Assembly (NCBI GenBank): GCA_034231615.1
Contig: CM067314.1
Coordinates: forward strand, 10,391,740-10,455,739
Source of the DNA: Meghimatium bilineatum
Lineage: Eukaryota > Mollusca > Gastropoda > Stylommatophora > Philomycidae
Reading direction: 5' to 3'
DNA length: 64,000 bases
How positions within the stretch are numbered: position 1 is the stretch's first letter; each line of letters starts with the position of its first letter. The notes under the pieces were generated by a model, which saw only the letters and a list, made by a program, of their open reading frames with translations, did no database searches and was not told where the DNA came from. This document shows positions 21,290 through 32,525 of the stretch, in pieces. The position numbers were made by a program, and so were the translations under genes.

Positions 21290-22310
21290 CTGAAACCGAA
21301 ACATAATAAAGGACAAAATTCTAAAGGAATGGACAGTAAAATGGGACAACAGTGCAAAAGGAAGACATGTACATGCCCTGCTAAAGGGACCCACTAGGAC
21401 CACTCAAATCAAGAAAGAGCTTAAATACCTGCCAATAGAAAACTATTACGAATTAGACTGGAACAAGCATTACATTATATACTTGAATCAATATGTGAAG
21501 ACTGTGAAGAGGAAAATACATTTCTTCTTGTAAATACATTTGATCATTTCTTACTCCATTGTCATAAATACAACCATCATAGGCAAGACCTAAAAGATTA
21601 CTACCTAAACAATAAAATCCCCTATAAACTAGAACAGGTTCTTGACCATGATGTACCAACTGATAGACTTAAACTAGTAAAACAATTGATGACCAGGGCT
21701 AAAGCCCTAATTTAAAACTTTTAAACAATCAAACCAATTCATAGACAGAAAATGTAAGTGATAGTCGACATGACGGTGAAAACCAATCTCAAAGTTCCAT
21801 TAGTGTAACAAGACCGTTTCAGGACTCCTCAACACTTTTATCTACAGGTCTCTCTCCACAGCTTTTCAACAACTACAGAGGAACGCTCACCACAGGAAAC
21901 GACTGGAACTATGGACAATCTTTGGCAATAATAGCACGCATAGTTGTCGATCTTCCCCAGACCTTAGGGTCACACATAGACAAAAGGCAATGCAGCCATT
22001 AATAAACAGCATACACCCCAACTAACAACATAAAATTATTTGGCAATAATAGCGCGAACGGTATTTACATTTTCCCAGACCATAGGGTCACACTTAGATA
22101 AAAGACATCACCACCAGAAATAACAATGAACTCCACCTAATAATTTATAATTTTGCAATAGCACGCACGGCACTAGAATTTCCCAGACTATTAGGTCACA
22201 CCTAGGTAAAAGCTAACACGCCCTGATATAACCAAAATATAATTCTGTCTTCTGTTGAAAGTGTCGTGCCTCGGCTAAGAGGCTTTTATCCCCCATGTAA
22301 CAAACAAACA
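21290..22310 (+). mobile_element. LINE 3' end, I/Jockey-like group, with repetitive 3' UTR
   Basis: Reads (with frame breaks) ILKEWTVKWDNSAKGRHVHA, RLRLEQALH, then a Cys-rich knuckle CEDCEEE ... DHFLLHCHKY, and ends RLKLVKQLMTRAKAL-stop near 21714. The CxxC...H...C knuckle is the C-terminal hallmark of elements that carry an RNase H-like tail. The following 3' UTR holds three imperfect 110-bp blocks, each with a GGCAATAATAGCxCGxA and a CCCAGACxxTxxGGTCACAC motif, ending near CCCCCATGTAACAAACAAAC. Not intact. Confidence 0.75.
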
Positions 22311-22540
22311 ATAATACCACTATAATACGTGATTATATTGTTAGCATTTGATCTTTGTACTATTACATAAACAAGCTTTCCTGCTGTGTTGAGGATACGC
22401 TTTTGTTTATCAGTTCTGAAACAGTTCGCATCATAATTTGTGTTACATTGCAAGAAATTGTGCGATGTTCTCCACAATACACAATGTATAGCACAATGGT
22501 TGCTTTGGTAGTGCTGTCAAGATAGATCTAAATCTTCTTC

Positions 22541-22685
<145 letters not shown>

Positions 22686-22734
22686 ACTGTTATAGATGCC
22701 ATTCAGCAGTGTTGATTTCACTTCCATATCCAAT

Positions 22735-23170
22735 TCTCCAACAGCTTTAATTTATTCAAGGTGATAATATCTGGCTCTGGGGATTCTTTTTTCATATGTG
22801 GTATTGCTTCCTCTAATTCTTCTTTTAATATTCATGGTATCGCCGACCCAAGCGGTGCGGTACTTTAAAGAGGGCGTTTACGCTTTCTTTTCCCTTTATG
22901 CACCTTTGTGCCTTGCAGCGTCAGGAGTACAAGAGTTCTCTGGTGATGGCTTTTGTGTGTGCTTCCTATATGTGTTTGTTGACTCTTTTATATCTGTAAT
23001 CCATCGTTTGCAAGATATAGTCTAGCGCTGAAACTATCGTGTCTGTATAGTAATGAATTTGAGGGACATCGTCTGGCGGTAGTCTGATTTTATCTGTTAT
23101 TGTTACGTCAAGGGTACTATGTAGACAAGTCTTTTCTGTTGTACCAAGATTACTTTTGACTTCTATTTTC
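22735..23170 (-). mobile_element. LINE reverse-transcriptase N-terminal fragment
   Basis: The reverse complement contains LPPDDVPQIHYYTDTIVSAL, then DYILQTMDYRYKRVNKHI, and after frame breaks LKEELEEAIPHMKKESPEPD followed by [15 protein letters not shown]...KKxSPxPDxIT is the start of a non-LTR reverse transcriptase domain. Family not fixed. Confidence 0.55.
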
Positions 23171-24125
23171 TGTCGGTGTTTAGGCTACACAATTTAATCC
23201 ATGCGCCATTGAGATCGTGGTCAAAATGTTATTCAAGAGCGCGGACACAAAGTAAAACAGTTACCAAAAGTGGTCCAAACATGCTATTCAACGAAAGGCA
23301 ATGCTGTTCGTCCGGCGTAATCGACGATGACCAAAAATTCAACCATAATAATAATAGCAATAAGTAATAACAAATAATAAAGTTAATAGTGCGTTTTTAA
23401 ATGACTAACAAGTCCAATGCGCGCACAAAATATTCTTCTACAGAATTGACAACTGTAGAGGGTTAAGAAAGGCAATAGTTTAAATGCAAAACAAGTGAAG
23501 AACGTAAGGGAACGTAAACAAGTGCCATTCCGAGTGGCGTAGTCGATCATTCTTTGCACAACGCTATGTCTCTTGTGTTGTTAATAAGTTCAGTTAGTGA
23601 CTTCTTTCTGTGTCACAGTGACAACTCATCAATAAATGTCTCTCTTTGTTGTCCTCTGTCTCCTCTCCTTGATCTTTTCGGTGGTTACTAAGTTTTCAAT
23701 TTTTACTTTTCTCATCATGACAAATATCAGACTTCAAGGATTGATTGATCGCAGAAAAGAATAAGTGTGTAACATTTCTTCAAGAACATGACATTTTTCG
23801 TTGTTTTCGTATGTATTCAATGTAAGACTGCGCAAGAATGTGTAAATATGTAAAAGAATTATACAAAGAGGAACGTTTATAAGAAGGTTTACAAGATATC
23901 TCCTTTCTAAAATGTTCCGAACGAAGAATCCATACATAACAAATGACCTTTAGAGTGAACTAACTCGCTCTTGAAGAAATAATGGTTGTTTGGTTGGCTT
24001 CTGAACCAGGGGTCCATGAGCTAATGTCTTTTGACCCAAGAAGACAAAATAATGAAATATATAGCCAAGTGGTTCTAGGAATGTCACATGGTCATATTGC
24101 TGGTGTCTAATACAATATCAGAAAT
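23171..24125. other. No feature recognised
   Basis: AT-rich, with short open frames lacking any recognisable motif. Confidence 0.4.
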
Positions 24126-24129
24126 CTGG

Positions 24130-24610
24130 ATGTGAAAATGATTATCAATTTTTCAGATTGTTGAATATAATCTAAACGATAGAGGAATTAAAGACATAAA
24201 ACACACTCTGCAGGAGAAATCAATCTCTTATCTTTCAAATTCGAACATGACATGCAAGGATCAATGTTGTCATTGTTTCAATGTATCCATGTAAACCGTA
24301 TCAAACCCCAGCAACTACCCACTTGTAGACACAGCTCTCATCCTAATGAAACAGTTGAACAGTTCCTTATTGACTGTCCTTACATTTCAACTGCCAGAAA
24401 AAAAGAAAACAGCTTCTACAGACCACCTTAACAGTCGCAAACTTACTGTATGGATCACAAGTCAACTTCAGAAGACATCAACTTGTGTAAGAATGGATTG
24501 TGCTGACAAGAGCATATTTACTCCTCAACATTTGGATATCTACAACAACAACGACAGCAACATACCAATCGGCGGCAATTAATGGAATAACAACCAAAGT
24601 AATACAGGCA
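24130..24610 (+). mobile_element. LINE C-terminal remnant, I/Jockey-like group
   Basis: One frame reads CRHSSHPNETVEQFLIDCPY followed by ISTARKK, matching the C...H/C knuckle and DCP motif of RNase H-tailed LINEs. Further on it reads LLQTTLTVANLLYGS. A related remnant lies at 38.69-39.04 kb. Confidence 0.6.
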
Positions 24611-24639
24611 TGTGGAGAGACTGAAGTAACTTGATTACT

Positions 24640-26175
24640 TCACCTCTACAGAAAGGCTTGGAAAGAAAGAACTGTACTAATAGATTGCCAAAGACCAACC
24701 ATAGTACCAATATAGAAGAAAAAAAGGTTAGCAAGTAAGATTGTGTGAGGTATCTCCCTGATATATTAGTCCTGCTTGTATAGCTAAGATTATTAAGAAA
24801 ATAATAAGACATATTGTGGACCCAATTCTTAGTTAGGAACAGTTCGGGTTCAGAAAAGGAAGAGGATGTAAAGAAGCAATATTTTCTCTACTACACAATA
24901 GTAAAAATAATAGAATATAAAAGCTAAATTAATATTGTCTTTATAGATCAAGAGAAAGCTTTCGCTCAAAAAATACAGTACAATTCTGGAGTATTCCAGA
25001 AAAGTATGGAATAAAATGAAGATTATTAGACTGTGTAAGACCCATAGACAAAGATAGTAAAAGTGCCGTTAGAACAAGTACTGGACATACAGAGTGGTTT
25101 TCAGTAACATCAGGAGTTAGACAGATGTTTATCTTATCATTATTATTGTTTGCCATATAAATTGATATATTACAAAAGCAGGTGATATTCCACCTTAAGC
25201 TTGCCATCCACATGACCTAATTGAGGTACTCTTTGCTGACTATCAGTGTCTACTTCACAATTGAAGAGCTGCAAGATCACATAAACCTACTTCACAATTC
25301 AAGTGAAGAGCTGCAAGATCACATAAACCTACTTCACAATTTAAGTGAAGAGCTGCAAGATCACATAAACCTACTTCACAATTCAAGTGAAGAGCTGCAA
25401 GATCACATAAACCTACTTCACAATTTAAGTGAAGAGCTGCAAGATCACATAAACCTACTCAACCAAAGCTGCCTCACTGACAATAGGAAGATCAAACAGA
25501 AAAAAATGAAGTAATGTCTACAGCCAGAAAACAAAATACAATCAACCTAAAGATAAATTATCAACTACTGAAACAAGTGCAGGAATTTAAACATCTTGGA
25601 GCATTTTTGCTGACGACGGAAGAATTGGGCAGAACAGAATTAAAAAACGCAACTACGTAAATTATAAAAATTGTAAAGTTACACCAATTTTTAAACAGAT
25701 ATCTATCCAAAGAAAACGAAAAGACAATTTTTGAATTCAATATTCAACCCAACATTGTATTATGAATATCAGACATGGACACTAACTAAATAACAAGAAA
25801 TAAAGCTTACTACGTGTGAAATGAGATGTCTGAGAAAAGCGCCAAACATAACCATAAGAGCGCATGCTAGAAATGAGGAGATTACAAGAACTTTTGGAAC
25901 AACATCAGTGATCAAATATATTGAAAAACAGAGACTGTAATGGTTCGACTTCCTAATGATGATGGACCCTTTTTGCCAGCGGCAAGAGCATACAACACAA
26001 ATAGAGACAGCAGGATACAGAGGAAGGTCAAGAAGAAATGGAGTGAGGAAGTTACCAACATTCTGACACGGAACACTATTACTGCATACCAAGAGACCAA
26101 ACGTGTAACAGCCCAAAAACCAATCGTTATTCAATCCTGCTGCGCCTCACAGCAAAAACAAAGAAAAGACAAATA
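24640..26175 (+). mobile_element. LINE family C, RT to 3' end, with internal tandem expansion
   Basis: Recognisable blocks in order: KIIKKIIRHIVDPILS, EQFGFRKGRGCKEAIFSL, SGVRQMFILSLLLF, then FADYQCLLHN in place of the Y/FADD box. A fivefold copy of the next 14 residues follows (EELQDHINLLHNSS), then VQEFKHLGAFL, EMRCLRKAPN and the tail ending FNPAAPHS. Multiple stops and frame changes make it inactive. The second catalytic Asp of the FADD box is Tyr here. Family member also at 53.49-53.94 kb. Confidence 0.85.
25262..25465 (+). repeat. 42-bp minisatellite grown from RT codons, about 4.9 units
   Basis: Unit GAAGAGCTGCAAGATCACAT plus AAACCTACTTCACAATTCAAGT, 14 codons. The first and last units grade into normal LINE family C sequence on both sides, so the array arose in place within the RT domain, directly after the catalytic box. 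Confidence 0.9.
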
Positions 26176-26380
26176 AAAAGATAGATTTGTTTACATAAAA
26201 TAAACATGAAATGAAAGGTTGATTTTGTATTATTATCGTACATTTCTTTGGGCGGAATTGACATTTTGTGACACACAACAAATATATAAGCAGATACATA
26301 TGTATAAATGAAAAACACATTAATCAAAAACGTAACAAACGAAGTCATGTTTACTTTCTCTTCAAAGATCTAAATGTCGA

Positions 26381-26410
26381 CGGTCTCGTCTCGGGGGGGG
26401 GGGGGGGGGT
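26381..26410. repeat. Poly-G tract flanked by GTCTC
   Basis: A run of about 16 G after GGTCTCGTCTC. Length is uncertain in any assembly. Confidence 0.8.
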
Positions 26411-26551
26411 CATTGTAATTTTTATTAAGAACAATGAGTAAAGAGTGAATGCTGAGTCTGCTGGTCAGCGGACGAATGACTTACCATTACACTAGCACGT
26501 TTCCCGCATATTCAAATTATGCAGAAAGAAGGATTCAGGATTTGCAAAAGA

Positions 26552-26748
26552 AAAATATTTCTACAGACGGTTGTTAAGAATGAGTTATATAGAACAAAAG
26601 TAAATATTTCTACAGACGGTTGTTAAGACTCAGTTATATAGAACAAAAGTAAATATTTCTACAGACGTTTGTTAATACTGAGTTATATAGAAAAAAAGTA
26701 AATATACCTACAGACGGTTGTTAAGAATGAGTTATATAGAACAAACGA
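26552..26748. repeat. 49-bp minisatellite, 4 units
   Basis: Unit starts AAATATTTCTACAGACGGTT and ends TATATAGAACAAAAGT. A few substitutions between units. Confidence 0.9.
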
Positions 26749-26823
26749 CAGCCATATTTATCCAGAATCAAATAAACGCCCCTTCATAACTTCATAACTT
26801 TCTTTTATACAAATAATAAAAGT

Positions 26824-27140
26824 AGGAAGCATGAGGATAAATGAAAATAATTCTTACAGCTGACAGGAATTGAACATTGCCTGTTCTAGCGCCACCAAAT
26901 CGCCTTGCAACTCTAATAAATAGGTTTCCGTACTTGACAACCACATCCCCTCTCCCTGCCACCCCCCCCCCCCAAAAAAAAAAATGTTCTCTGTGATTTC
27001 AGTACATAGGTTGAATGTCTTGAATAGATCACATCTTTTTGGGGGGATGTGGTTTGTCAAGTACGGAAAACCGGGTTAATTAAATTGCAAGTCGTTTCGG
27101 TGCCGCTAGAAAAGACCGTGTTCAATTCCTGCAAGCTGAA
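26824..27140. repeat. Fold-back element with tRNA-like arms (family S4)
   Basis: Two arms of about 95 bp in inverted orientation (about 26860-26958 and 27040-27132) match at most positions; shared words include TTCCGTACTTGACAA with CCACATCC and CAGGAATTGAACA. The outer end, read inward, contains GTGTTCAATTCCTG, close to a Pol III B box, next to GGTGCCGCTAGAA. The centre holds a C12/A11 run and about 60 bp of unique sequence. A single arm also occurs at 48.37-48.53 kb. Probably two head-to-head SINE copies or a small fold-back transposon. Confidence 0.6.
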
Positions 27141-27344
27141 ACAATTATAACCTTCTCTTGCAGGTTATAAAAAACCATATTTGGCAGTGTTGAAACGGCG
27201 TAAACTTATTTGGTTTGACCTGTCTGTAAACCCTTAACCAGTCAGGACCGTAGGAGTATATTTGATGTATCAATAAATATCTCCTGCAATTTATATCTGC
27301 AACAATGGAGACGAGTGAGGAATCACTGTACCTGACCTTTTCCT

Positions 27345-27500
27345 GATGTTTTCGGCAGACTTAGAGACAGACCACGAAAACAATGGGCCACCGAAATAAA
27401 AGAGGCGACAAATTCCACAAAATACTCATCACACACGAAGGCAATCTCCAGAAACTTCTACCCCTGACGCTGAAAGACTACAAAGGCTTTAGCCAATAGA
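27345..27500 (+). mobile_element. LINE family G 3' end
   Basis: Reads RLRDRPRKQWATEIKEAT, then STKYSSHTKAISRNFYP, a GRPRKRW-type LINE C-terminus. The distal block (CTCATCACACACGAAGGCAA; CTTCTACCCCTGACGCTGAA) recurs at 27.84 and 61.40 kb. Confidence 0.6.
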
Positions 27501-27586
27501 TAGAAGTCAATACTAGACTAGCTTTCGAGCAAGGAATTGAATCTATGGGCAATAATAATCACAATATTATCCTTATGATCACATCA

Positions 27587-27775
27587 GCCACTGCTTAACT
27601 ACATCTGCAATAGGCTCAAGAGGCTAAAGATATTTTCTTCTGAGACAAAGTTGATAGATAATGAAGAAAGAATCGGCAACTAATATATAGAAACACAACG
27701 TGATATACTTACTTTTCCACAGTAAGACTTGGTGTCTGAGTGAAGTCAAGAAGACTGCCTAGGGTAATTCAACAA
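27587..27775 (+). repeat. Dispersed repeat R1 (inverted partner at 42.65-42.84 kb)
   Basis: About 185 bp match, in inverse orientation, the segment at 42645-42842: shared words include AGACTTGGTGTCTGA, AGTATATCACGTT (as complement) and GACAAAGTxGATAGATAATG. Ends near CTAGGGTAATTCAAC. No coding potential seen. Nature unknown, possibly a MITE or LINE UTR. Confidence 0.6.
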
Positions 27776-27779
27776 CTCA

Positions 27780-27935
27780 ATGATACTTCCTTATATTTAC
27801 AGGTTGTATTATCAGCAACGCGAATAAACACATACACTCGTATAATACTCAGCACACACGAGGACTATCTCCAGAAAACTCTTCTACCCTGACGTTGAAA
27901 GACAATAAAGGGTTTAGCGAATATATTTTTTTTAA
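27780..27935 (+). mobile_element. LINE family G 3' end, second copy
   Basis: CTCAGCACACACGAGGACTA, then CTACCCTGACGTTGAAAGAC and AATAAAGGGTTTAGCGA match the copies at 27.41 and 61.40 kb. Followed by a long (ATT)n tract, possibly its tail. Confidence 0.6.
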
Positions 27936-27936
27936 A

Positions 27937-28027
<91 letters not shown>
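27937..28027. repeat. (ATT)n microsatellite, about 30 units
   Basis: Uninterrupted ATT triplets directly downstream of a LINE 3' end. Confidence 0.95.
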
Positions 28028-28029
<2 letters not shown>

Positions 28030-28686
28030 ATTACACTACAGGGCTCACACATAGTCAAAATTGCAAAAATAATCTAATACCGCCTTAGTTTCAATAAATC
28101 ATCCGGTTGGGACATCGCCCTATAGAAAAGTGCCGTATACAAGAAACATACACACAAGCAGAATAAATCACTTACTCAAACGTAACATGTTAGAAATAAC
28201 AAATGCAAACAGTATTCACGTAATCGTGGACAACGTTTGAGAAATCATATATCTACTACGTAATCACATTGATCAAGAGGTTGGCAATTGAAAAGCAGAC
28301 GACATACTAATTTGATGGATGACTAGATAATCAGCTCACACATTCAAGCTCTTAAACCCCTACCCCACCCTAAAACAAAAATATGTATCTTAAGCACGAC
28401 CATAAATAAGGGGGGGGGGGGGGTTCCAATCTCCAATAGCACATCAGAACACGAATGGTACTGTAACTGAGGCAAAAGATGGGGCAAAAAGATCTCACCA
28501 ACCGACGTATCGATTTTATTTCAGAAAACGGTAATAAAATATTTCGCTAATCTGTAAACAGGAAAAACGAAAACGGTAATAAAATATTTCGCTAGAATTT
28601 TTCTCTTTAGGACATAATTTCGGCATAAATGTTTTAAGTTATTACGGATAAGAAATACATAAATTTAAGTATCATAGTACACGATC
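28028..28686. other. No gene; poly-G tract and a 26-bp duplication
   Basis: Holds a G14 run near 28410, and two copies of AAAACGGTAATAAAATATTT (28524 and 28570 region). Nothing else recognised. Confidence 0.5.
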
Positions 28687-28687
28687 A

Positions 28688-29155
28688 TTATGTTATGTTA
28701 TGTTATGTTATGTTATGTTATGTTATGTTATGTTATGTTATTTTATGTTTTGTTATGATCCTCCAGGGCTATAGGCGGCGCATAGGGCAGACACCATAGC
28801 TTTCCATTTCTGTCTTTGTGTTGCCAGGTCTTTCAATTGTTGCGTGTTGTTTAGGTTCATTGACATGCCTTCTCTATTAATGGTTCTTCGTAGAGTTTCT
28901 CTAGGTCTCCCTCTTCTTCTTACTTCAGGTGGCACCCAATATAGTGACTGATTGGGAATTCTTAGGCTGTTCATTCTGAGAAAATAGCCTATGTAAGTCC
29001 ATCGCCTTTGTCTAATGAAGGAAGATATATAGGTTTGTTTGCTTTCCTCTCTTATAGTAGTGTTAGATTTAAAGTCACTCCACTTAACGTTCAGAATGGT
29101 ACGTAGACTTCTGTTTTCAAAGGTGTTTATTCTCTTCTCTGACTTGTATCAACTA
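28688..29155 (-). mobile_element. LINE family E 3' end with long (ACATA)n tail
   Basis: On the minus strand it reads MNSLRIPNQSLYWVPPEVRR, RGRPRETLRRTINREGMSMN and ends KAMVSALCAAYSPGG-stop, very close to the copy at 2.5-3.05 kb. The stop is followed by a tail of about eleven ACATA/CATAA units (28688-28748). The presence of such a tail on both copies identifies it as the family's own 3' terminus. Confidence 0.9.
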
Positions 29156-29389
29156 GTATCTCCTACCGCTCTTGCTCAGTAGCTTGTGCCATTTCTCTAC
29201 ATTGCCAGAGCTTGAGTTCCTGCGTGCAAGTAACTGAACATAGTGCTTCCGCGTCTCCCAACAGAACTGAAATAGAATAAGAGAAACTAGGAAACATCGT
29301 GATAATGGTTTGCTAGTCCTTGGAAACGAACATGATAGCACACGAAAATCGACGTTTCGATGAAAAGGCATTTCTCAAGACAACATTCA

Positions 29390-31045
29390 CAGAATATTAC
29401 AACCAGTAGGAATAACATTGTTCACGATTGCATGACATGGCTAGCAATTGAACGGCAGAGCCTGAATTAACATAATTATGTAGACATGTTCAACGGTTCA
29501 TACGGCGAAAGAAAAAAGTGTGTGGCGCACAAGAGACAAGTTCAGGGCATAACAATGAATGTTGGCTGGCCACCGTAGAAAACACTGGGACCTTACCACG
29601 TACACCCCAAAGCCAAACAACGGACCAACAAAATCTGAAGATTAGGAAACAATATATTAGAATAGGAACATGAAATGTTAGAACACTGCACCAGTCAGGG
29701 AAGCTAGAAAACGTAATATTGGAGGCAGAAGAATTAGATGTAGATATTCTAGGAATAGCAGATACAAGATGCAAAGATGCTGGGTACACAAGAAAGGAAA
29801 ATTTTAGTTTTATATATTCAGGAGGACATTACCATGAACGCATAGTATGAATATTGATCAAGAAAGAAAGAGAAAAATACACCAGCCAGTAATGGATATA
29901 TAACGACAGAATGATGTTGTTAAAGAACAAAACAAAACCTCTTGATCTAGCCATTATACAAACATATGCACCAACTACAGATTACACTGAAGAAGAAATA
30001 GAACAGTACTATGAAGACCTACAACAACTATTAAAACCAGTAAAATCAACAGACATTTTAATAGTCATGGGAGAAATGAATGCAAAAATAGGCAAATGAA
30101 GACACAAGAACATTGAAGTGCAATTTGGACTAGGGACAAGAAGCGACAGACGATAAAAACTTATACTGTTCTGTGAGGAGAACAACATGATCATATGTAA
30201 TACATTCTTTGAACATGAAAATATAAGATTATATACATGGAAAAGTTCTGGAGACAGAAAGAGGAATTAAATAGACTATATTATTATCAACAATAGATTT
30301 AGAAAGTGTCAAGAACACTAAAACATATCCAGGTTCAGATATCAGCTCTGACCACAAATAATGATGTGCAAAATAAATGTCAAACTTAAATAGATAGAAC
30401 ATAGAAGAATTCCAGATAAACAGATAGATGTATCATCACAAAAACAACCAGAAATACAACATACATACCTTGTAGATGTAAGGAAAAGATATGAACATCT
30501 AATGATAGAATGCATGGAACAATACAGAAGGGAAAATCCAGAAGAGAAAATAGACAATAAATGGGACAGCCTAAGGAAAAGTATTCAAACATCAAATGAA
30601 CATTTACCAATAAGACAAGCTAAGAACAAACAAACATTGATGACAAATGAAATATTTGAGAAAATGTCAGAAATAAAGAAAGCTAAAAATACTCCAAAAT
30701 ACTCAATTATAGACAAGGAGATACGTAACATGTGCAGAACAGCGAAAAACCAATGGCTAGAAACAAAATGCAGATATATTTAGAGGAGATGTCCATACAA
30801 TAAAAGACAAAATTAATGCATAAGGAGATAAGGCAGATCACAAATAAGAAAAATCATATAAATGAAGTGGCTGCATTAAAGAAAAAAACGGAAAAATAAT
30901 ATTTGATAAAACAGAAGTACTTTCAAGATGGGCAAATTATGTGAAAGAACTGTTTGACGACCAACGGAACAAAAAAACCAACAATACATAACAATAATGG
31001 ACCAGCAATACTGAAAGCAGAAGTAGAAAATGCCATAAAATCAAT
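29390..31045 (+). mobile_element. LINE family D, 5' part: endonuclease and linker
   Basis: After a likely 5' UTR comes RIGTWNVRTLHQSGKLENVI, the first block of the AP-type endonuclease, then VDILGIADTRCKDAGYTRKE, AIIQTYAPTTDYTEEEIEQY, ILIVMGEMNAKIGK and RLYTWKSSGDRKRN, with IDYIIINNRF. A long linker follows (KRYEHLMIECMEQYRRENPE ...). Several stops and frame changes are visible and the catalytic set is degraded. It is the longest LINE in the window, about 4.4 kb over all parts, split by two later insertions. Confidence 0.9.
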
Positions 31046-31396
31046 TAGACGTACGTAAAACAGAGGTTTATATAATCGCTTCAATCAGACACGACAGGCT
31101 ATAACTAAAACTAGCGAGTAATGATTCGCACACAAGAAAACATACAAATGACAATACACAAATCATATTCAACGTTTCAACAAATAGGTCTTTATCAAGA
31201 TACACATAAAACATAAAAAGACGACGAATGGAAAAATTATCACAACAAACAAACGTATCCAACGGAAATATGGAAATGAGATGTATCATTACCCACTAGT
31301 TTTAGTTATATAGTCTTTCGTGTCTGATTATATAAACCTGTGTTTTACGTAAGTCTAATTGTTGTTACTTTTCATGCAGTTACATTGTATTGATTG
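31046..31396. mobile_element. Fold-back (MITE-like) element inserted in LINE family D
   Basis: The ends are inverted: left TACGTAAAACAGAGGTTTAT and right, complemented, TACGTAAAACACAGGTTTAT. The match continues to about 75 bp per arm (ACTAAAACTAG, GTAATGA). LINE sequence resumes after a near-perfect direct duplication, CATAAAATCAAT, on both sides (31031-31044 and about 31399-31412). Related half-elements are at 40.44-40.73 and 48.13-48.34 kb. The interior contains CAACGTTTCAAC and GGTCTTTATCAAGA. No coding capacity. Confidence 0.75.
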
Positions 31397-31690
31397 TCAT
31401 AAAATCAATAAAAGGTAGAAAGGCTGCAGTCTCCGACAATATAACAGCAGACATAATACAAAATATAAATGAATTTGGAGTGGATATTATCACAGAACTG
31501 TACAATTACATATATGAAACAGGGAAGCCCAGGGCTGTGGACTCTACAGAATATAGAACTGTACAATTACATATATGAAACAGGGAAGCCCAGGACTGTG
31601 GACTATAAAGAATATAGAACCGATGATAATGGTAGCGAAGATGATCATGACATGAAAAACAATAAATGCGATCGAAAAAGAAATAACCAA
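31397..31690 (+). mobile_element. LINE family D, RT start, with 61-bp duplication
   Basis: Reads VIKSIKGRKAAVSDNITADI and IQNINEFGVDIITELYNYIY, the first RT block. A 61-bp direct duplication follows. Confidence 0.85.
31495..31616. repeat. 61-bp tandem duplication in RT region
   Basis: Two copies beginning GAACTGTACAATTACATATA; they differ at a few positions. Not a multiple of three. Confidence 0.9.
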
Positions 31691-31691
31691 A

Positions 31692-32525
31692 AATTGGTAA
31701 TTGTCTAATTTGGTTTATGAGTTCGTAGGTGTCCGATGAGTCCGATTCGTGCACGGGAAGTTCTATTCCAGTGCATGCAGAAGTGCTGAAGGTTCGGGGT
31801 AGGAGAATTTTCGGATTTTTTTCTGCTTCTTGTGGTTGTGGATTGCCCGCAGTGTTCTTTCTTTTTCAAATTTCGTGATGCCAGCAGTGATCTGGGTGTG
31901 CCAGGCTGAGCGATCAAGTGATGTATCAGCTAGAATCGATGCATCAGTGCTTGAGAAAGCTTTCTAGGTGATCCTTGAAGCGTTGTTTTTTTCTGCCCTC
32001 CGTTTGAACGTTTACCTTCGCACAACTCTCCATAGAATAATCTCTTTCGAAGGTGCTTGTCTGGCATGCGGACGATATGGTCAGTCCAGCGAAGTTGGGA
32101 CCTAGTCAGCAGTGCATGGATGCTTTGCATATGGGACTTCTGAAAGATTTTTGAGTCTGGTACTCGATCCTGCCAACGTACTCATATGAGGTTTCGTAGG
32201 CACCGAAGGTGAAAGAAGTAAGCTGTCGAGTGTGTCTCGCATAGACAGTCCAGCAAGATGCAGCATAAAGCAGTGTTGGTAGAACCACTGCACGGTACAC
32301 GTCCAACTTAGTTGTCAGACTGAGACCACGCCTGACCCAGACGTTGGCACGACGGCTCCCGACTGCTGCACTGGCGCGAGCAATACGCAGTGCAACATCC
32401 TCATAAATTGTCGCAGTTTGTGATAGTGTGCTGCCAAGATATACAAACTTATTGTCAGTATTAAGTTTTTGTCCCTTTACTATGATCACTGGTGCTGTGT
32501 AGCGGACTTCTTGCACTGGATATAG
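31692..32525 (-). mobile_element. Nested LINE with C-terminal zinc-finger-like tail
   Basis: Minus strand, in order: VRYTAPVIIVKGQKLNTDNK, FVYLGSTLSQ, ASAAVGSRRANVW, TKLDVYRAVVLPTLLYAASC. With frame changes it then reads LTRSQLRWTDHIVRMPDKHL, KRLFYGELCEGKRSNGGQKK, and a tail ending RIGLIGHLRTHKPN. Ending on a C2H2-finger-like RIGLxxHxRTH is a known hallmark of one widespread animal LINE group. The finger cysteines appear partly lost. It is 5'-truncated and sits inside family D, so it is younger than that copy. Confidence 0.85.

Noticed and set aside
27849-28077. Poly-Ile open frames on both strands
   Set aside because: Translation of the (ATT)n microsatellite.
31725-31765. Hammerhead-ribozyme-like GTCCGATGAGTCCG
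   Set aside because: Lacks the CTGATGA core and the GAAA/stem II order; it is the complement of the zinc-finger tail codons of the nested LINE.
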